Below are positions 8,987 through 18,871 of a stretch of DNA of 64,000 nucleotides, piece by piece; position 1 is the first letter of the stretch, and every line of letters starts with the position of its first letter. Made by a program: the position numbers and the translations under genes. The notes beneath the pieces are model-generated. The model had not been told where the DNA came from and searched no databases. It was given only the letters and a program-made list of their open reading frames with translations. The stretch comes from Alkaliphilus transvaalensis ATCC 700919 (GTDB lineage Bacteria > Bacillota > Clostridia > Peptostreptococcales > Natronincolaceae), in NCBI RefSeq assembly GCF_000621485.1, contig NZ_JHYF01000002.1, positions 1 through 64,000 on the forward strand. The letters are read 5' to 3'.

Positions 8987-10165
8987 GTGGACAAAGTCAT
9001 CGTAATCCGTTATGGAGAGATTATGTTAAAAGGTGCTAATAAAAGATTTTTTGAGGACAAGTTAGTAGCCCATATTAGGCATGCAATTAGCGACCTAGGA
9101 AAACCTAAGGTATATAAGGCCCATAGCCGTATCTATGTGGATGTTGATCATTATGATGAAGATCAATTGATTGAAAGAATTAAGCGGGTTTTTGGAGTAG
9201 CTTTAATTAGTACAGCAAAACGATTTGAAGTTGATTTAGAAAGAATTAAGGAAGTTGCTTTAGAAGAGCTAAAGGAAAGAATAAAACTTGATGGTGCTAA
9301 AACCTTTAAGGTGGAAAGTAAACGGGTAGACAAGAAATTCCCCCTACAGTCATTAGAGCTTAGTCGAGAAATTGGAGGATATCTACTGAAGAATGAAGAC
9401 AATATATCGGTGGATGTACATAATCCAGATACTAGAATATATGTTGAAGTAAGGGACCAAGCCTATGTTTTTAGTAATAAGGTGATGGGACTAGGAGGAC
9501 TACCAGTAGGATCAAATGGCAAGGCATTATTGCTTCTTTCTGGGGGAATAGATAGCCCTGTAGCGGGATGGATGGTTGGAAAAAGGGGAGTAGAGATAGC
9601 GGCAATCCATTTTCATAGTTATCCTTTTACAAGTGAAAGAGCAAAGGAAAAGGTGATGGACTTAGCTAAGATCATTTCAGGCTATGTAGGGCAATTTAAG
9701 CTTTATTCTATTAATCTATTGCCTATTCAAAAAGAAATTAATGAAAAATGTCCAGAAGAGGAAATGACGATTTTATCTAGAAGATTTATGATGAAGATTG
9801 CTGAGCGGGTGGCAGAAAAGATTAAAGCAAATGGATTAATTACAGGTGAAAGCTTAGGTCAAGTAGCTAGTCAGACGATTGAAAGCTTACATGTAACCAA
9901 TTCAGCAGTTAGTATGCCAGTTTTCAGACCGTTAATTGCAATGGATAAAGTTGATATCATTGAAATTGCAAGAAAAATTGATACCTTTGAAACATCAATA
10001 TTGCCCTTTGAGGACTGTTGTACAGTCTTTTTACCAAAACGCCCAACGACTAAACCAAGATTAGATAAGATTTTACGATCAGAATCTAACTTGGATGTAG
10101 AAGGATTAATTGAAGCGGCTTTAGAGAATATGGAAATTGAAAAGATTAGTTTAGATGATGAGTAA
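8987..10165 (+). CDS. thiI: tRNA 4-thiouridine synthetase ThiI
   Basis: ThiI adenylates U8 of tRNA and transfers sulfur from the desulfurase upstream. The N-terminal ferredoxin-like and THUMP regions (residues about 1-165) precede the PP-loop LSGGIDSPVAGW near residue 180, then ITGESLGQVASQT and the conserved FEDCCTVFLPKRPTTKP. There is no C-terminal rhodanese domain, as usual in Firmicutes, so sulfur must come directly from the desulfurase. The start is either GTG 8987, with GAGGTGA 5 nt before it, or ATG 8981, which overlaps the upstream stop. MDKVIVIRYGEIMLKG favours the former. Confidence 0.93.
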   Translation: MDKVIVIRYGEIMLKGANKRFFEDKLVAHIRHAISDLGKPKVYKAHSRIYVDVDHYDEDQLIERIKRVFGVALISTAKRFEVDLERIKEVALEELKERIKLDGAKTFKVESKRVDKKFPLQSLELSREIGGYLLKNEDNISVDVHNPDTRIYVEVRDQAYVFSNKVMGLGGLPVGSNGKALLLLSGGIDSPVAGWMVGKRGVEIAAIHFHSYPFTSERAKEKVMDLAKIISGYVGQFKLYSINLLPIQKEINEKCPEEEMTILSRRFMMKIAERVAEKIKANGLITGESLGQVASQTIESLHVTNSAVSMPVFRPLIAMDKVDIIEIARKIDTFETSILPFEDCCTVFLPKRPTTKPRLDKILRSESNLDVEGLIEAALENMEIEKISLDDE

Positions 10166-10215
10166 TAGCCTATTTAATTAAAATATAATTCACCAAAAAA
10201 AAGGAGGAGATTAAG

Positions 10216-10698
10216 TTGGATCAAGCCAATGATTTTACCCATTTTAATGAAGAAGGTAGAGCTAAAATGGTTGAAGTAGGGGAAAAATTAAATACTCGTA
10301 GAGAGGCAGTGGCAGTAGGACGAATCTATATGATGCCCGATACCTTAACAAGAATTATTGATAAAAATATCAGCAAAGGTGATGTATTGGCAGTTTCACA
10401 GGTGGCAGGAATAATGGCTGCAAAGCAAACCAGCAACTTAATCCCTATGTGTCATAATATTATTTTGACAGGAGCAGACATTAATTTTAGCATCGATAGA
10501 GAAAATAGCAAAATTGATATTGAAGCAGTAGTAAGAACAACGGGTAAAACAGGAGTAGAAATTGAAGCATTAACTGCAGTTTCTACAGCTGCTCTAACTA
10601 TTTATGATATGTGCAAGGCAGTAGATCGAGGAATGACCATTACTGATATCAAACTTGTCAAGAAAACAGGCGGAAAGTCAGATTATATTCGAGAATAA
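10216..10698 (+). CDS. moaC: Cyclic pyranopterin monophosphate synthase MoaC
   Basis: This 160-residue protein catalyses the second step of molybdopterin synthesis. The active-site motifs [47 protein letters not shown] and [11 protein letters not shown] are all present. It starts with TTG, supported by AAGGAGGAGA 7 nt upstream. No other molybdenum cofactor gene lies in this window, so the pathway must be completed elsewhere. Confidence 0.95.
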   Translation: MDQANDFTHFNEEGRAKMVEVGEKLNTRREAVAVGRIYMMPDTLTRIIDKNISKGDVLAVSQVAGIMAAKQTSNLIPMCHNIILTGADINFSIDRENSKIDIEAVVRTTGKTGVEIEALTAVSTAALTIYDMCKAVDRGMTITDIKLVKKTGGKSDYIRE

Positions 10699-10740
10699 AT
10701 TATTGTTATAAAACTTTAGACAGCCTTTTAATCTAGAAGA

Positions 10741-10789
10741 AACCCAGTAGAAAAGTATTAGACTATACTAACTACTGGGTTATTTTCTT
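10741..10789 (+). terminator. Terminator after moaC
   Basis: A perfect 10-bp stem AACCCAGTAG/CTACTGGGTT is followed by ATTTTCTT. Confidence 0.85.
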
Positions 10790-10863
10790 GATAAAGGATT
10801 AATACCTCTATTACTAACTCAATTTCATTAAGCAGTTCATTAAGCAGTAAGTTTATAAAAAAG

Positions 10864-11646
10864 TTATCCTAGACTAATATCTAAAAACATCATAATTACA
10901 AATCCAATCATTAAACCATAGGTAGCAAGTCTTTCATAGCCATTTTTCTGGGTTTCTGGAATTATTTCATCACAAATTACATAAAGCATCGCTCCACCTG
11001 CAAAGGCTAAAGCATAGGGAAGAATAGGTTCCATCCAATGGACTAATCCGATTCCTAAAAGTCCTCCTATTGGCTCTACTAGGCCAGTTAAAAGGGCAAT
11101 TAAAAAAGCTTTGGCAGCAGTATATTTTTCTCGAATTAGGGCTAAGGCCACAGCTAAGCCTTCGGGTATGTTTTGAAGTCCGATGGCAATAGCAATGATC
11201 AAACCATTAGCAACATCACCATTACCAAAACCTACCCCAACAGCTAATCCCTCTGGAAAGTTATGAAGGGTAATGGCAATGACAAATAACCATACTTTTC
11301 TTAAAGGCATTGCCTCCTTTGTGTTAGGAATTTTTAACACTCTATTGTGGGGTGAATAGTGATCCATAAAATCTAAAAAGATGCCACCCAGCATCACTCC
11401 AATTGCAGCCACATAGGCCCCCTTTACACCTCCTCCAGCATATTCGACAGCAGGAACAATTAAACTAAAACATGTGGCAGCTAACATAACCCCAGCTGCA
11501 AAGCCTAATAATGTATCTAAAGTTTTATGGGAAACATCTTTGGTAAAAAAGATTGGAATCGCTCCTAATCCTGTACATAAGCCTGCAGCTAAACTGGCTA
11601 TTAATCCAACGTAAATTATATTATATTGAGATAGAAATTCCACCAT
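10864..11646 (-). CDS. ZIP family divalent metal transporter
   Basis: This integral membrane protein of about 260 residues resembles ZupT/GufA-type ZIP carriers that import zinc and related metals. The two family metal-site signatures are HNFPEGLAVGVGFG in one helix and QNIPEGLAVALAL in the next, and HKTLDTLLGFAAGVM lies near the N-terminus. About eight hydrophobic segments are visible. I place the start at ATG 11646 (MVEFLSQYN) because GGAGGTG precedes it; a longer frame begins with TTG upstream of that site. No metal-regulator site was recognised. Confidence 0.88.
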   Translation of the reverse strand: MVEFLSQYNIIYVGLIASLAAGLCTGLGAIPIFFTKDVSHKTLDTLLGFAAGVMLAATCFSLIVPAVEYAGGGVKGAYVAAIGVMLGGIFLDFMDHYSPHNRVLKIPNTKEAMPLRKVWLFVIAITLHNFPEGLAVGVGFGNGDVANGLIIAIAIGLQNIPEGLAVALALIREKYTAAKAFLIALLTGLVEPIGGLLGIGLVHWMEPILPYALAFAGGAMLYVICDEIIPETQKNGYERLATYGLMIGFVIMMFLDISLG

Positions 11647-11881
11647 TATTAACACCTCCAAATATTGTAATTAACCTGCTACAATTATAATATTGAGGAT
11701 GGCGGCTTTTGGTTACCCTAAAGGTATTACATTTTATTGGATTGAAATTCATAATTATTTATATAATAGGATATTATTTCAAAGCTATGGCATTATATAA
11801 TTTACTAAATGGATCAAAAACCTTGAAAACTGTAACAAATGGTAATATCTATATATAAGAATTAGATAAGGAAGGTGTTAA

Positions 11882-12496
11882 ATGAAAAAGTTAAGTAGAG
11901 GGTTTTATAATAGACCGACTTTAGATGTAGCAAAAGAACTTCTTGGGAAATTTATCGTACTAAATACAGGTGATAGCCGATTAGTTAGTAAAATTGTCGA
12001 GACAGAGGCCTATATTGGAAAAATTGATAAAGCTGCCCACTGCTATAATAATAAAAAAACCCCAAGAACAGAAGTAATGTTTGGAAAGCCAGGGATTGCT
12101 TATGTATATTTAATTTATGGTATGTATCATTGTTTAAACATCGTTACCGAAGAAGAAGGAGAAGCCGCAGCAGTATTAATACGGGCTGTAGAGCCTATCG
12201 AGGGTTTAGAAGAAATGATATCAAATAGGTATAAAAAGAGCATAGGAGAAATAAAAAGGAAAGAATTAATTAATCTGACCAGTGGACCAGGAAAACTTTG
12301 TATTGCAATGGGAATCACTAAAAAATATAACGGTGAAGACCTTTGGGGAGAAGAACTTTTTTTAACAGAAGAAACCTCCCCAGCAAAAATGGATATTGTC
12401 ACTTCAAAAAGGATCAATATCGATTATGCTGAGGAGGCGATAGATTTTCCATGGCGCTTCTATATAAAGGATAATCCCTATGTATCTAAAAAATAA
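11882..12496 (+). CDS. 3-methyladenine DNA glycosylase (AAG/Mpg family)
   Basis: This 204-residue base-excision repair enzyme removes alkylated purines from DNA. The family N-terminus FYNRPTLDVAKELLGK, the catalytic-region ETEAYIGKIDKAAHCYNNKKTPRTEVMFG, the YVYLIYGMYHCLNIV segment and NLTSGPGKLCIAMGI are all visible. Length matches the family. The start follows AAGGAAGGTG. It converges on plsC with a 1-nt gap and no terminator, which is tight. Confidence 0.93.
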   Translation: MKKLSRGFYNRPTLDVAKELLGKFIVLNTGDSRLVSKIVETEAYIGKIDKAAHCYNNKKTPRTEVMFGKPGIAYVYLIYGMYHCLNIVTEEEGEAAAVLIRAVEPIEGLEEMISNRYKKSIGEIKRKELINLTSGPGKLCIAMGITKKYNGEDLWGEELFLTEETSPAKMDIVTSKRINIDYAEEAIDFPWRFYIKDNPYVSKK

Positions 12497-12497
12497 A

Positions 12498-13217
12498 CTA
12501 AGATGGACTTTGGTCAAGATGATCCTTAATAATATTAAATACAGTAACTGTTAAGTCAGAGGACTTATCAATATCCTTTGGCTCTACAGGGGGAGATACT
12601 ATAATTCTTACACTTGCTGGCTTAATTCGATTCCCATTACCTTCAAATATTTTATAAGAGCCACTAATGGTGATGGGGACGATTAAGGCATCTGCTTTTG
12701 TAGCCATTCTTAAACTGCCAGGTTTAAAGGGACTAATTTCATGGTTTTTGCTTCTTGTCCCTTCAGGGAAAATTACCATAGAATGACCTGATTTTATCAT
12801 TTCAGTTGCCTCAGAAATAGTTCTTAAAGACTGTCTCATATCTTTACGATCCATAAAAACACAGTCCATCAACTTCATCCAAGTACTAACAATTGGTATT
12901 TTCTTTAGTTCAATTTTGGCTACAAAGCCTATAGGGTTAGGTAAATAAGCTAATAGAAGGGGAATATCAAAGTTTCCTTGATGATTACTAACAAATAAAA
13001 TATTTCTATCAGTAGGTATATTTTCCAAACCAACCACTTCAACTTTACTTCCAGTTAAGCTTATTAAAAATTTGGCCCACTTTTTTGCAATTCTATTGGC
13101 ATAAAGTCTTTTTTCTTTAATCTTTCCCGCTTTTATAAACCTGTTTATTTTAGGTAAATGGATTGTTGTATAAAGGGTATAAATTCCGAATGAAATAAAC
13201 CATAGTATTGTGCGCAT
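12498..13217 (-). CDS. plsC: 1-acyl-sn-glycerol-3-phosphate acyltransferase
   Basis: This membrane-associated acyltransferase of 239 residues makes phosphatidic acid. The catalytic HX4D is VSNHQGNFDIPLL near residue 72, and the substrate motif is VIFPEGTRSK near residue 145. A hydrophobic N-terminal segment (MRTILWFISFGIYTLY) is present. I chose MRTILWF as the start because GGAGGT precedes it; a longer frame reaches upstream without such a site. Confidence 0.92.
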   Translation of the reverse strand: MRTILWFISFGIYTLYTTIHLPKINRFIKAGKIKEKRLYANRIAKKWAKFLISLTGSKVEVVGLENIPTDRNILFVSNHQGNFDIPLLLAYLPNPIGFVAKIELKKIPIVSTWMKLMDCVFMDRKDMRQSLRTISEATEMIKSGHSMVIFPEGTRSKNHEISPFKPGSLRMATKADALIVPITISGSYKIFEGNGNRIKPASVRIIVSPPVEPKDIDKSSDLTVTVFNIIKDHLDQSPS

Positions 13218-13537
13218 TTTTTTACCTCCTTTTTTTATGTATATGCAGACAAACCTTCTCATAACATTTTAATTGAAAAAGCAAATAAAGGCAAGGAAGG
13301 ACAGTCTGTATAAAAAATAAAAGCAAGAAAGGAAAATGTAGTTTTATCTCGAAAAGAGTAAAAAGAGTAAAAAGAGTAAAAAGACAATAAAAGCAAGTGA
13401 TAAAAGTTAATATTTAATTTGATAATAGACTTTATATACTACCCAATGTGGGGAAATTCACCGTATCATAGATCGTTATCTTTAGTTTCCTCGCTATACT
13501 TTAAATTTTATTAATGGATGAAAGGGAGGTAAAAATA
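13218..13537. other. Intergenic region with a short tandem repeat
   Basis: No gene is visible. A unit close to AAAAGAGTA is repeated three to four times at about 13351-13384. Confidence 0.5.
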
Positions 13538-14371
13538 ATGAGTAAGTTTAAAGTGGCCATCTGTCAAATGAATGTTGAGAAGGATAAAAAAAGAAACTTA
13601 GATAGGGCAAAGTCAATGATTCTAGAGGCTGTTAAGAAATATTCTCCTCAAATAGTAGTATTGCCTGAAATGTTTAACTGTCCCTATGAAAATAAGTATT
13701 TTCCTCTATATGCAGAGGATTTTTCAGGTGAAACAACAGAAATGTTATCGACTTTGGCAAAGGATTTAGAGATCTATATCGTTGGGGGATCAATTCCAGA
13801 AAAAGATGGGAGTGCCATTTATAACACCTCCTATACCTTTAATCCTGAAGGTAAAATGATTGGAAGTCATAGAAAAATGCATCTTTTTGATATTGATATA
13901 GAGGGGGGAGTCTGCTTTAAAGAGTCCGACACTTTAGGGTATGGTAAAGATATTACGGTTATAGAGACAGCCTATTGCAAAATAGGAATTGCCATATGCT
14001 ATGATATGCGGTTTCCAGAGCTGATGAGATTAATGGCCTTAGAAGGGGCAGAATTAATCATTTTACCGGCTGCCTTTAACATGACTACGGGACCAGCCCA
14101 TTGGAATGAACTAATTAAAATAAGAGCGTTAGATAATCAAGTTTATTTCGTTGCTGCTTCTCCCGCAAGGAACTTAGAGGCAAGTTATCATGCCTATGGT
14201 CATTCTAAAATAGTAAACCCCTGGGGAGATACAGTGACGGAAGCTGGACACCAAGAAGAGATCATATGGGGAGAAATTGATTTAGACTATGTTAAAAAGA
14301 TTAGGGAGCAGTTACCTTTACTTAAACATAGAAGGTCAGACCAATATGAGCTAAGAAGATTGAAGTTATAG
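13538..14371 (+). CDS. Nitrilase-superfamily amidase, omega-amidase (NIT2)-like
   Basis: This 277-residue C-N hydrolase has the full triad. Glu is in VVLPEMFNCPYENKYFP near residue 42, Lys is in SHRKMHLFDIDIEGG near 112, and Cys is in IAICYDMRFPELMRL near 153. The NCPY and FDIDI context resembles omega-amidases, which deaminate 2-oxoglutaramate and 2-oxosuccinamate. The start at 13538 follows GGGAGGT; an upstream ATG at 13514 has no ribosome site. The next gene starts about 50 nt downstream, so the two are probably co-transcribed. Confidence 0.87.
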   Translation: MSKFKVAICQMNVEKDKKRNLDRAKSMILEAVKKYSPQIVVLPEMFNCPYENKYFPLYAEDFSGETTEMLSTLAKDLEIYIVGGSIPEKDGSAIYNTSYTFNPEGKMIGSHRKMHLFDIDIEGGVCFKESDTLGYGKDITVIETAYCKIGIAICYDMRFPELMRLMALEGAELIILPAAFNMTTGPAHWNELIKIRALDNQVYFVAASPARNLEASYHAYGHSKIVNPWGDTVTEAGHQEEIIWGEIDLDYVKKIREQLPLLKHRRSDQYELRRLKL

Positions 14372-14424
14372 GCAATATTTTGTACAATAGAATTATAGAA
14401 TACTTAAAGGAGGACTACTTAGAA

Positions 14425-15441
14425 ATGGAATATAATGAAATATTAACTAAAGCAAGGGATATCATTAAGGATAAGTGTCGTGTCTGTAAAGATTGTAATG
14501 GGATTGTCTGTCGAGGAGAGATTCCAGGGGTTGGGGGAAAAGGTTCTGGACAGTCTTTTATTCGTAATAGGGAGAAGGTAAACGAAATTAAAATCAATTT
14601 GGATACCCTTGTACCAGAGGGTGAGATTGATACTTCAATTGAATTATTTGGTAGAAGATTTAAATACCCTGTCTTTGCTGCCCCCATTGCAGCAGTAGGA
14701 ATGAACTATAGTGATGCTATGGATGATTATCAGTACTCAAAGGCTATTGTCGAAGGTTGTAAAAAGGCAGGCACATTGGGCTTTACAGGTGATGGGGTAA
14801 AGGATGAATTTTATGACGACCCATTAAAGGTAGTTGGTGAAAACGAAGGAATGGGTATTCCTACAATAAAGCCATGGAAAACTGAAGAAATTATAAATAA
14901 AATAAAAAAGGCAGAAGAAAAAGGCGCTATAGCTGTGGCGATTGATGTGGATGCAGCTGGTTTAGTGCTATTAGCTATGTTGGGAAAGCCAGTTTCAACT
15001 AAGTCGGTAGATGAATTAAAAATGATTATCTCTTCAACTAAGCTGCCGGTCATTTTAAAGGGAATTATGACGGTGGAAGGAGCAAAGAAGGCTCTTGAGG
15101 CAGGTGCATATGGAATTGTTGTTTCTAACCATGGTGGTAGAGTATTAGACCATACCTATGCTACAGTTGAAGTACTACCACAAATTGCAAAAGAAGTTAA
15201 AGGGAAGATGAAGATCTTTGTAGATGGTGGATTTAGAAGTGGTGTAGATCTATTTAAAGCAAGGGCCTTAGGAGCCGATGCAGTGCTAATAGGAAGACCC
15301 TATGGAACAGTAGCCTATGGTGGTGGTGCTGAGGGGGTTGAGGTATACACCCATAAGTTAGGACAAGAACTATTAGAGACAATGATTATGACTGGATGTC
15401 ATAAATTAGAAGATATTAATGAAAAGCATATAACGATATAG
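14425..15441 (+). CDS. FMN-dependent alpha-hydroxy acid oxidase family protein
   Basis: This 338-residue TIM-barrel flavoenzyme matches the lactate oxidase/glycolate oxidase family. FPVFAAPIAAVG-like and LPVILKGIMTVEGAKKALEAGA segments are present, then GIVVSNHGGRVLDHT with the catalytic histidine, then IFVDGGFRSGVDLFKARALGADAVLIGRPYG for phosphate binding. The N-terminus has four cysteines in CRVCKDCNGIVCRG, common in clostridial members and absent from classic lactate oxidases. ATG 14425 is chosen because AAAGGAGG precedes it. The true substrate is unknown. Confidence 0.85.
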   Translation: MEYNEILTKARDIIKDKCRVCKDCNGIVCRGEIPGVGGKGSGQSFIRNREKVNEIKINLDTLVPEGEIDTSIELFGRRFKYPVFAAPIAAVGMNYSDAMDDYQYSKAIVEGCKKAGTLGFTGDGVKDEFYDDPLKVVGENEGMGIPTIKPWKTEEIINKIKKAEEKGAIAVAIDVDAAGLVLLAMLGKPVSTKSVDELKMIISSTKLPVILKGIMTVEGAKKALEAGAYGIVVSNHGGRVLDHTYATVEVLPQIAKEVKGKMKIFVDGGFRSGVDLFKARALGADAVLIGRPYGTVAYGGGAEGVEVYTHKLGQELLETMIMTGCHKLEDINEKHITI

Positions 15442-15517
15442 TTGGTAAAACTTACAGCTAAAAAACACCCCCGAGGTATGATAAAATTTTTAGTGTCAGA
15501 AAAGAAGGGGTGACTAA

Positions 15518-16504
15518 ATGAAATTAGTAGATTTAAAGAAGCAAAAGCATCTATTATATGTGTTTATTTTAGTTGGAATCCTTGGAACAGTATTGCTGGT
15601 TAATTCATTTTTGGGTGAAGGGCTAATTTTCTCTTCAATTGAACAGGAATTAGAACCTCAGCAAGATTATTTCGGGGCCGTTGATGAAGCAGAAGACTCA
15701 AGTGTTCCAGATGAAGAAGATATTGCAGATTCAATGGAAGACATAGCTGAAAAACCAGAGAATACATTAGAAGGTACAAAAGAAGAGAATAAAGAAGTAA
15801 TTAATGTAGAGGCATCTAAAGTAGAGGCATCTAAAATCAAACCAGAAGAAACAATAGAATCAGTACAAAATGAAAAAACTGAAGAGAAGAATGAAGCAAC
15901 AAACAATAATCCAGTTTCGACACCAACAGCAGGATCTCCTATTACTGGTAATCAGTATGTTGTTAAAAACAACGATACATTGTTTCACATCGCTCAAAGG
16001 GCAAATGTGTCGGTGGAAAATTTAAAGTCTCTTAATAACCTAAATTCAGATGTTATCACGGTTGGGCAAATTCTAGCAATTAAAGGATCAAATCCTGCTA
16101 ATGATACTTCAACAGATGTAGCATCAAGAGGAACTAGAGAAGAAGATCTTTATTGGTTAAGTAGAATTATTCATGCAGAAGCCCAAGGAGAGCCTTATGT
16201 TGGAAAGGTTGCAGTAGGGAATGTTATTCTAAATAGAGTAAAAAGTAGTGATTTTCCTAATTCAATATATGGTGTTGTTTTTGATAGGCAATTTGGTTAT
16301 ACACAATTCTCACCAGTATTAGATGGAAGCATTAATAACACCCCTAATGCAGATAGTATAAATGCTGCAAGGGATGCCTTAAATGGACAAAGACCTGTAG
16401 GGGAAGCCCTATATTTCTTGAATCCAAGAAAAGCCACAAATTTCTGGATTGTTCATAATCGTAAGTTTAAGCAGACAATAGGTGATCATGACTTTTACTA
16501 TTAA
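15518..16504 (+). CDS. LysM and SleB/CwlJ-type cell wall hydrolase
   Basis: This 328-residue protein has an N-terminal membrane anchor (residues about 12-32), a long acidic, Glu/Lys-rich linker (about 45-140), one LysM peptidoglycan-binding domain (QYVVKNNDTLFHIAQ to VGQILAI, about 147-190), and a C-terminal Hydrolase_2 domain starting LYWLSRIIHAEAQGEPYVGKVAVGNVILNRV. The IIHAEA glutamate fits the catalytic residue of SleB/CwlJ lytic enzymes used in spore cortex breakdown. The acidic linker holds a small duplication (VEASKVEASK). The role, cortex lysis or vegetative wall turnover, is inferred. Confidence 0.87.
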   Translation: MKLVDLKKQKHLLYVFILVGILGTVLLVNSFLGEGLIFSSIEQELEPQQDYFGAVDEAEDSSVPDEEDIADSMEDIAEKPENTLEGTKEENKEVINVEASKVEASKIKPEETIESVQNEKTEEKNEATNNNPVSTPTAGSPITGNQYVVKNNDTLFHIAQRANVSVENLKSLNNLNSDVITVGQILAIKGSNPANDTSTDVASRGTREEDLYWLSRIIHAEAQGEPYVGKVAVGNVILNRVKSSDFPNSIYGVVFDRQFGYTQFSPVLDGSINNTPNADSINAARDALNGQRPVGEALYFLNPRKATNFWIVHNRKFKQTIGDHDFYY

Positions 16505-16535
16505 AACTAAATAGACTAATAATGATAACAGTAAA

Positions 16536-16617
16536 GACTGAATTCTGTATCGTGGACTATTCTCTATCAAGTAGGCAGAGGAGTTCATAGAGTAGCGTTC
16601 AGTCTCTCTTTTTTTTT
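16536..16617 (+). terminator. Terminator after the LysM/SleB gene
   Basis: GACTGAA pairs with TTCAGTC across an inner structured region, and a run of nine T residues follows. Confidence 0.75.
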
Positions 16618-16868
16618 CCTTTAAAGCTAATAGACCTACTATTAAAGCTAATAAACTTACTAAAATAGTAAAATAATTTTACAGCTTACCAATTTTATAA
16701 CTTACAAATAAATCCATAAGTTCGTAAGGCCATAGCGGCAAAATCATAACTCGAAATTGATTTTATGCAAATATAAATCTAAAACTAATAATGCAATTCC
16801 CACATTTAATATGGAAAATAGATCAAATTCAATTTTAATACTAATTCAATTCAAACACAAATTTATAT

Positions 16869-16895
16869 AAAATAAAAGCGACCATAGGCCGCTTT
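16869..16895 (-). terminator. Terminator of folC
   Basis: On the minus strand AAAGCG pairs with CGCTTT and is followed by TATTTT, directly beyond the folC stop. Confidence 0.6.
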
Positions 16896-16920
16896 AAAGT
16901 ACATCATATAAATTTTATAT

Positions 16921-18240
16921 CTAACTTGCTATTTCATTGCTATGAATTACTTCTAACAATACTTTTCTGGCATCCCCCATTAAATATAAAGAACCTGTAA
17001 ATATGGTTACTTCATCGTGACTAGTATACTCTAAAGCTAGGTGAACAGATTCTTGGATGGTTTCAGCTACAAGCACTTCTTTACCAAGATAACTCACCTG
17101 TTGAGCCAATAGATGGGGGTCCATTGCCTTCGGATTTTTTGGTCTAGTAAAGATTACCTTATCGCATAGGGGGATTAATTGATTTAGTACTCCCGAAACA
17201 TCTTTATTACTTAACATACCGATTACAAAATTAATCTTTTTATTGATAAAGTATTTTTGAATAGCTGAGGATAAAACAGAAGCCCCTTGTAGATTATGGG
17301 CCCCATCGATGAAAATAAGAGGCGTCTCTTGGATTAATTCTAGACGTCCAGCCCAGCTATTTTGATATACACCAGAATAAATTGCTTCATCTGAAATTTG
17401 TAATTTATTGTTATCTCTTAAAGTGATTAGGGCAAGAATAGCCAATGCGGCATTGTAAACCTGATGCTCTCCAATCATTCTTATCTTAATATTAGTTAGA
17501 AGACCCTCTGAAAAGTCTAGGTCAAAGGATTGTTCTTTAACTTCTTGGGTTAATATAGATACAGCATCCTTTTCTAAAATTTTCAACTTAGCTTTTTTAT
17601 TTTCTGCAACTTCCTTAATAACGGCATCAGCAATAGGTAACTGCCAATGGGCAACAACTAAACCGTTGGATTTTATAATGCCTGCTTTATGGTGGGCAAT
17701 TTGTCCAAGATCAGACCCAAGTACATCAATATGGTCTATATCAATTGGCGTTATGACAGAAATTAAAGAATCTTCGATAACGTTAGTAGCATCCATTAGT
17801 CCACCAAGTCCAACTTCTAGTACTACATAATCTACTTGCTTCCTAGTAAAATAAGTAAAGCTAAGTAAAACCATTAGATCGAACATTGCTGGGTAATTTA
17901 TCTGATCCCCCATCAAAGGATCAATGTAGTCGTAAATCATCTTGATGATTTCTGCGAATTCTTCCTGAGGAATGTTCATACCGTTAATTCGAATACGATC
18001 AGTATAACAGTGAAGGTGAGGAGAGGTAAAAAGACCAACTTGGTATCCCTCAGATTTTAACATACTATGCAGAAATGAAGATGTAGAACCTTTTCCGTTA
18101 GTCCCCGCAACATGAATGTATTTAAGATGTAGGTGGGGGTTGCCCAAATAGGATAATATCATTTCCATTTCTGACTTACTTAACCTTGTGCCATAGGAAT
18201 GGCATTTTTCAACAAATTGAATGGCCTCTAAAAAGTTCAA
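16921..18240 (-). CDS. folC: Folylpolyglutamate synthase / dihydrofolate synthase
   Basis: This 439-residue Mur-ligase-like enzyme adds glutamate to folates. The P-loop HVAGTNGKGSTSSFLHSML lies near residue 44. The central VVLEVGLGGLMDATNVI and ITPIDIDHIDVLGSDLGQIAHHKAGIIK segments follow, and IFIDGAHNLQGASVL marks the C-terminal domain. Length fits FolC. It is a single gene on the minus strand with a small terminator of its own. Confidence 0.94.
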   Translation of the reverse strand: MNFLEAIQFVEKCHSYGTRLSKSEMEMILSYLGNPHLHLKYIHVAGTNGKGSTSSFLHSMLKSEGYQVGLFTSPHLHCYTDRIRINGMNIPQEEFAEIIKMIYDYIDPLMGDQINYPAMFDLMVLLSFTYFTRKQVDYVVLEVGLGGLMDATNVIEDSLISVITPIDIDHIDVLGSDLGQIAHHKAGIIKSNGLVVAHWQLPIADAVIKEVAENKKAKLKILEKDAVSILTQEVKEQSFDLDFSEGLLTNIKIRMIGEHQVYNAALAILALITLRDNNKLQISDEAIYSGVYQNSWAGRLELIQETPLIFIDGAHNLQGASVLSSAIQKYFINKKINFVIGMLSNKDVSGVLNQLIPLCDKVIFTRPKNPKAMDPHLLAQQVSYLGKEVLVAETIQESVHLALEYTSHDEVTIFTGSLYLMGDARKVLLEVIHSNEIAS

Positions 18241-18488
18241 TCTAACTCCTCCTAAAATATAATTTTCATATGGGCAAGATTAATTATACTACCCAATAAC
18301 AGGGACTACAATAGGGAAAAAATGCAAAAAGAAAACTATTTTTCTAGAATGATTTTTCTTAGGAATTTAGAATAATTTCCTAGATAAAAAAATACAATTA
18401 ATTTGATTAATAAATATAAAGTTGTTGAAACTTTAAAAGAAAGGTAAGTGAATATAAATAGGAATATTTAAAGGAGGAGGATAATCAT

Positions 18489-18860
18489 ATGCCAAGTTTT
18501 CCAAACCCCTTTCAAGGGAATATACCACGAAAGATTTCAAAAGAGGAATTAATTCAGGCAGTAAGAATGGATATTGCGGGTGAATTAGAAGCTATTTTTC
18601 TTTATGATGCCCATGCTAAAGCTACGGAAGATCCTAGGGCAAAGAAAATATTAGAAGACATTAGAGATGAAGAAAAAGCCCATGTAGGTGAACTGATGGA
18701 ACTCTTAAAGATATTAGATCCAACAGAGGGGGAATTTTTTGAAGAAGGAGTTCAAGAAGTTAGGGAATTGATGGAGGAATTAGGGACGGAAGGAGAAAAC
18801 ATTCCAGAAGGGAAAAAGATTGAGGCTTTAAAAACTGTAGGTAGTCTATTAGGAAAATAG
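18489..18860 (+). CDS. Encapsulated ferritin-like cargo protein (EncFtn type)
   Basis: This 123-residue two-helix ferritin-like protein has its iron ligands at E32, E62 and H65 (AGELEAIFLYDAHAK; RDEEKAHVGELMELL), the same numbering I recall for the Rhodospirillum encapsulated ferritin. Its last residues, KTVGSLLGK, match the TVGSL-type cargo-loading peptide that docks inside family 1 encapsulin shells. The encapsulin gene begins 11 nt downstream. Together they should form an iron-storing nanocompartment. A strong AAAGGAGGAGG site precedes the ATG. The upstream AAAGTT/AACTTT dyad near 18418-18434 might be regulatory, but this is weak. Confidence 0.92.
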   Translation: MPSFPNPFQGNIPRKISKEELIQAVRMDIAGELEAIFLYDAHAKATEDPRAKKILEDIRDEEKAHVGELMELLKILDPTEGEFFEEGVQEVRELMEELGTEGENIPEGKKIEALKTVGSLLGK

Positions 18861-18871
18861 GAGGGGATAAA

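Noticed and set aside
18418-18434. AAAGTT/AACTTT dyad upstream of the encapsulin operon as a PerR or Fur site
   Set aside because: It is too short and does not match the spacing of the known PerR or Fur boxes; only mentioned as weak.
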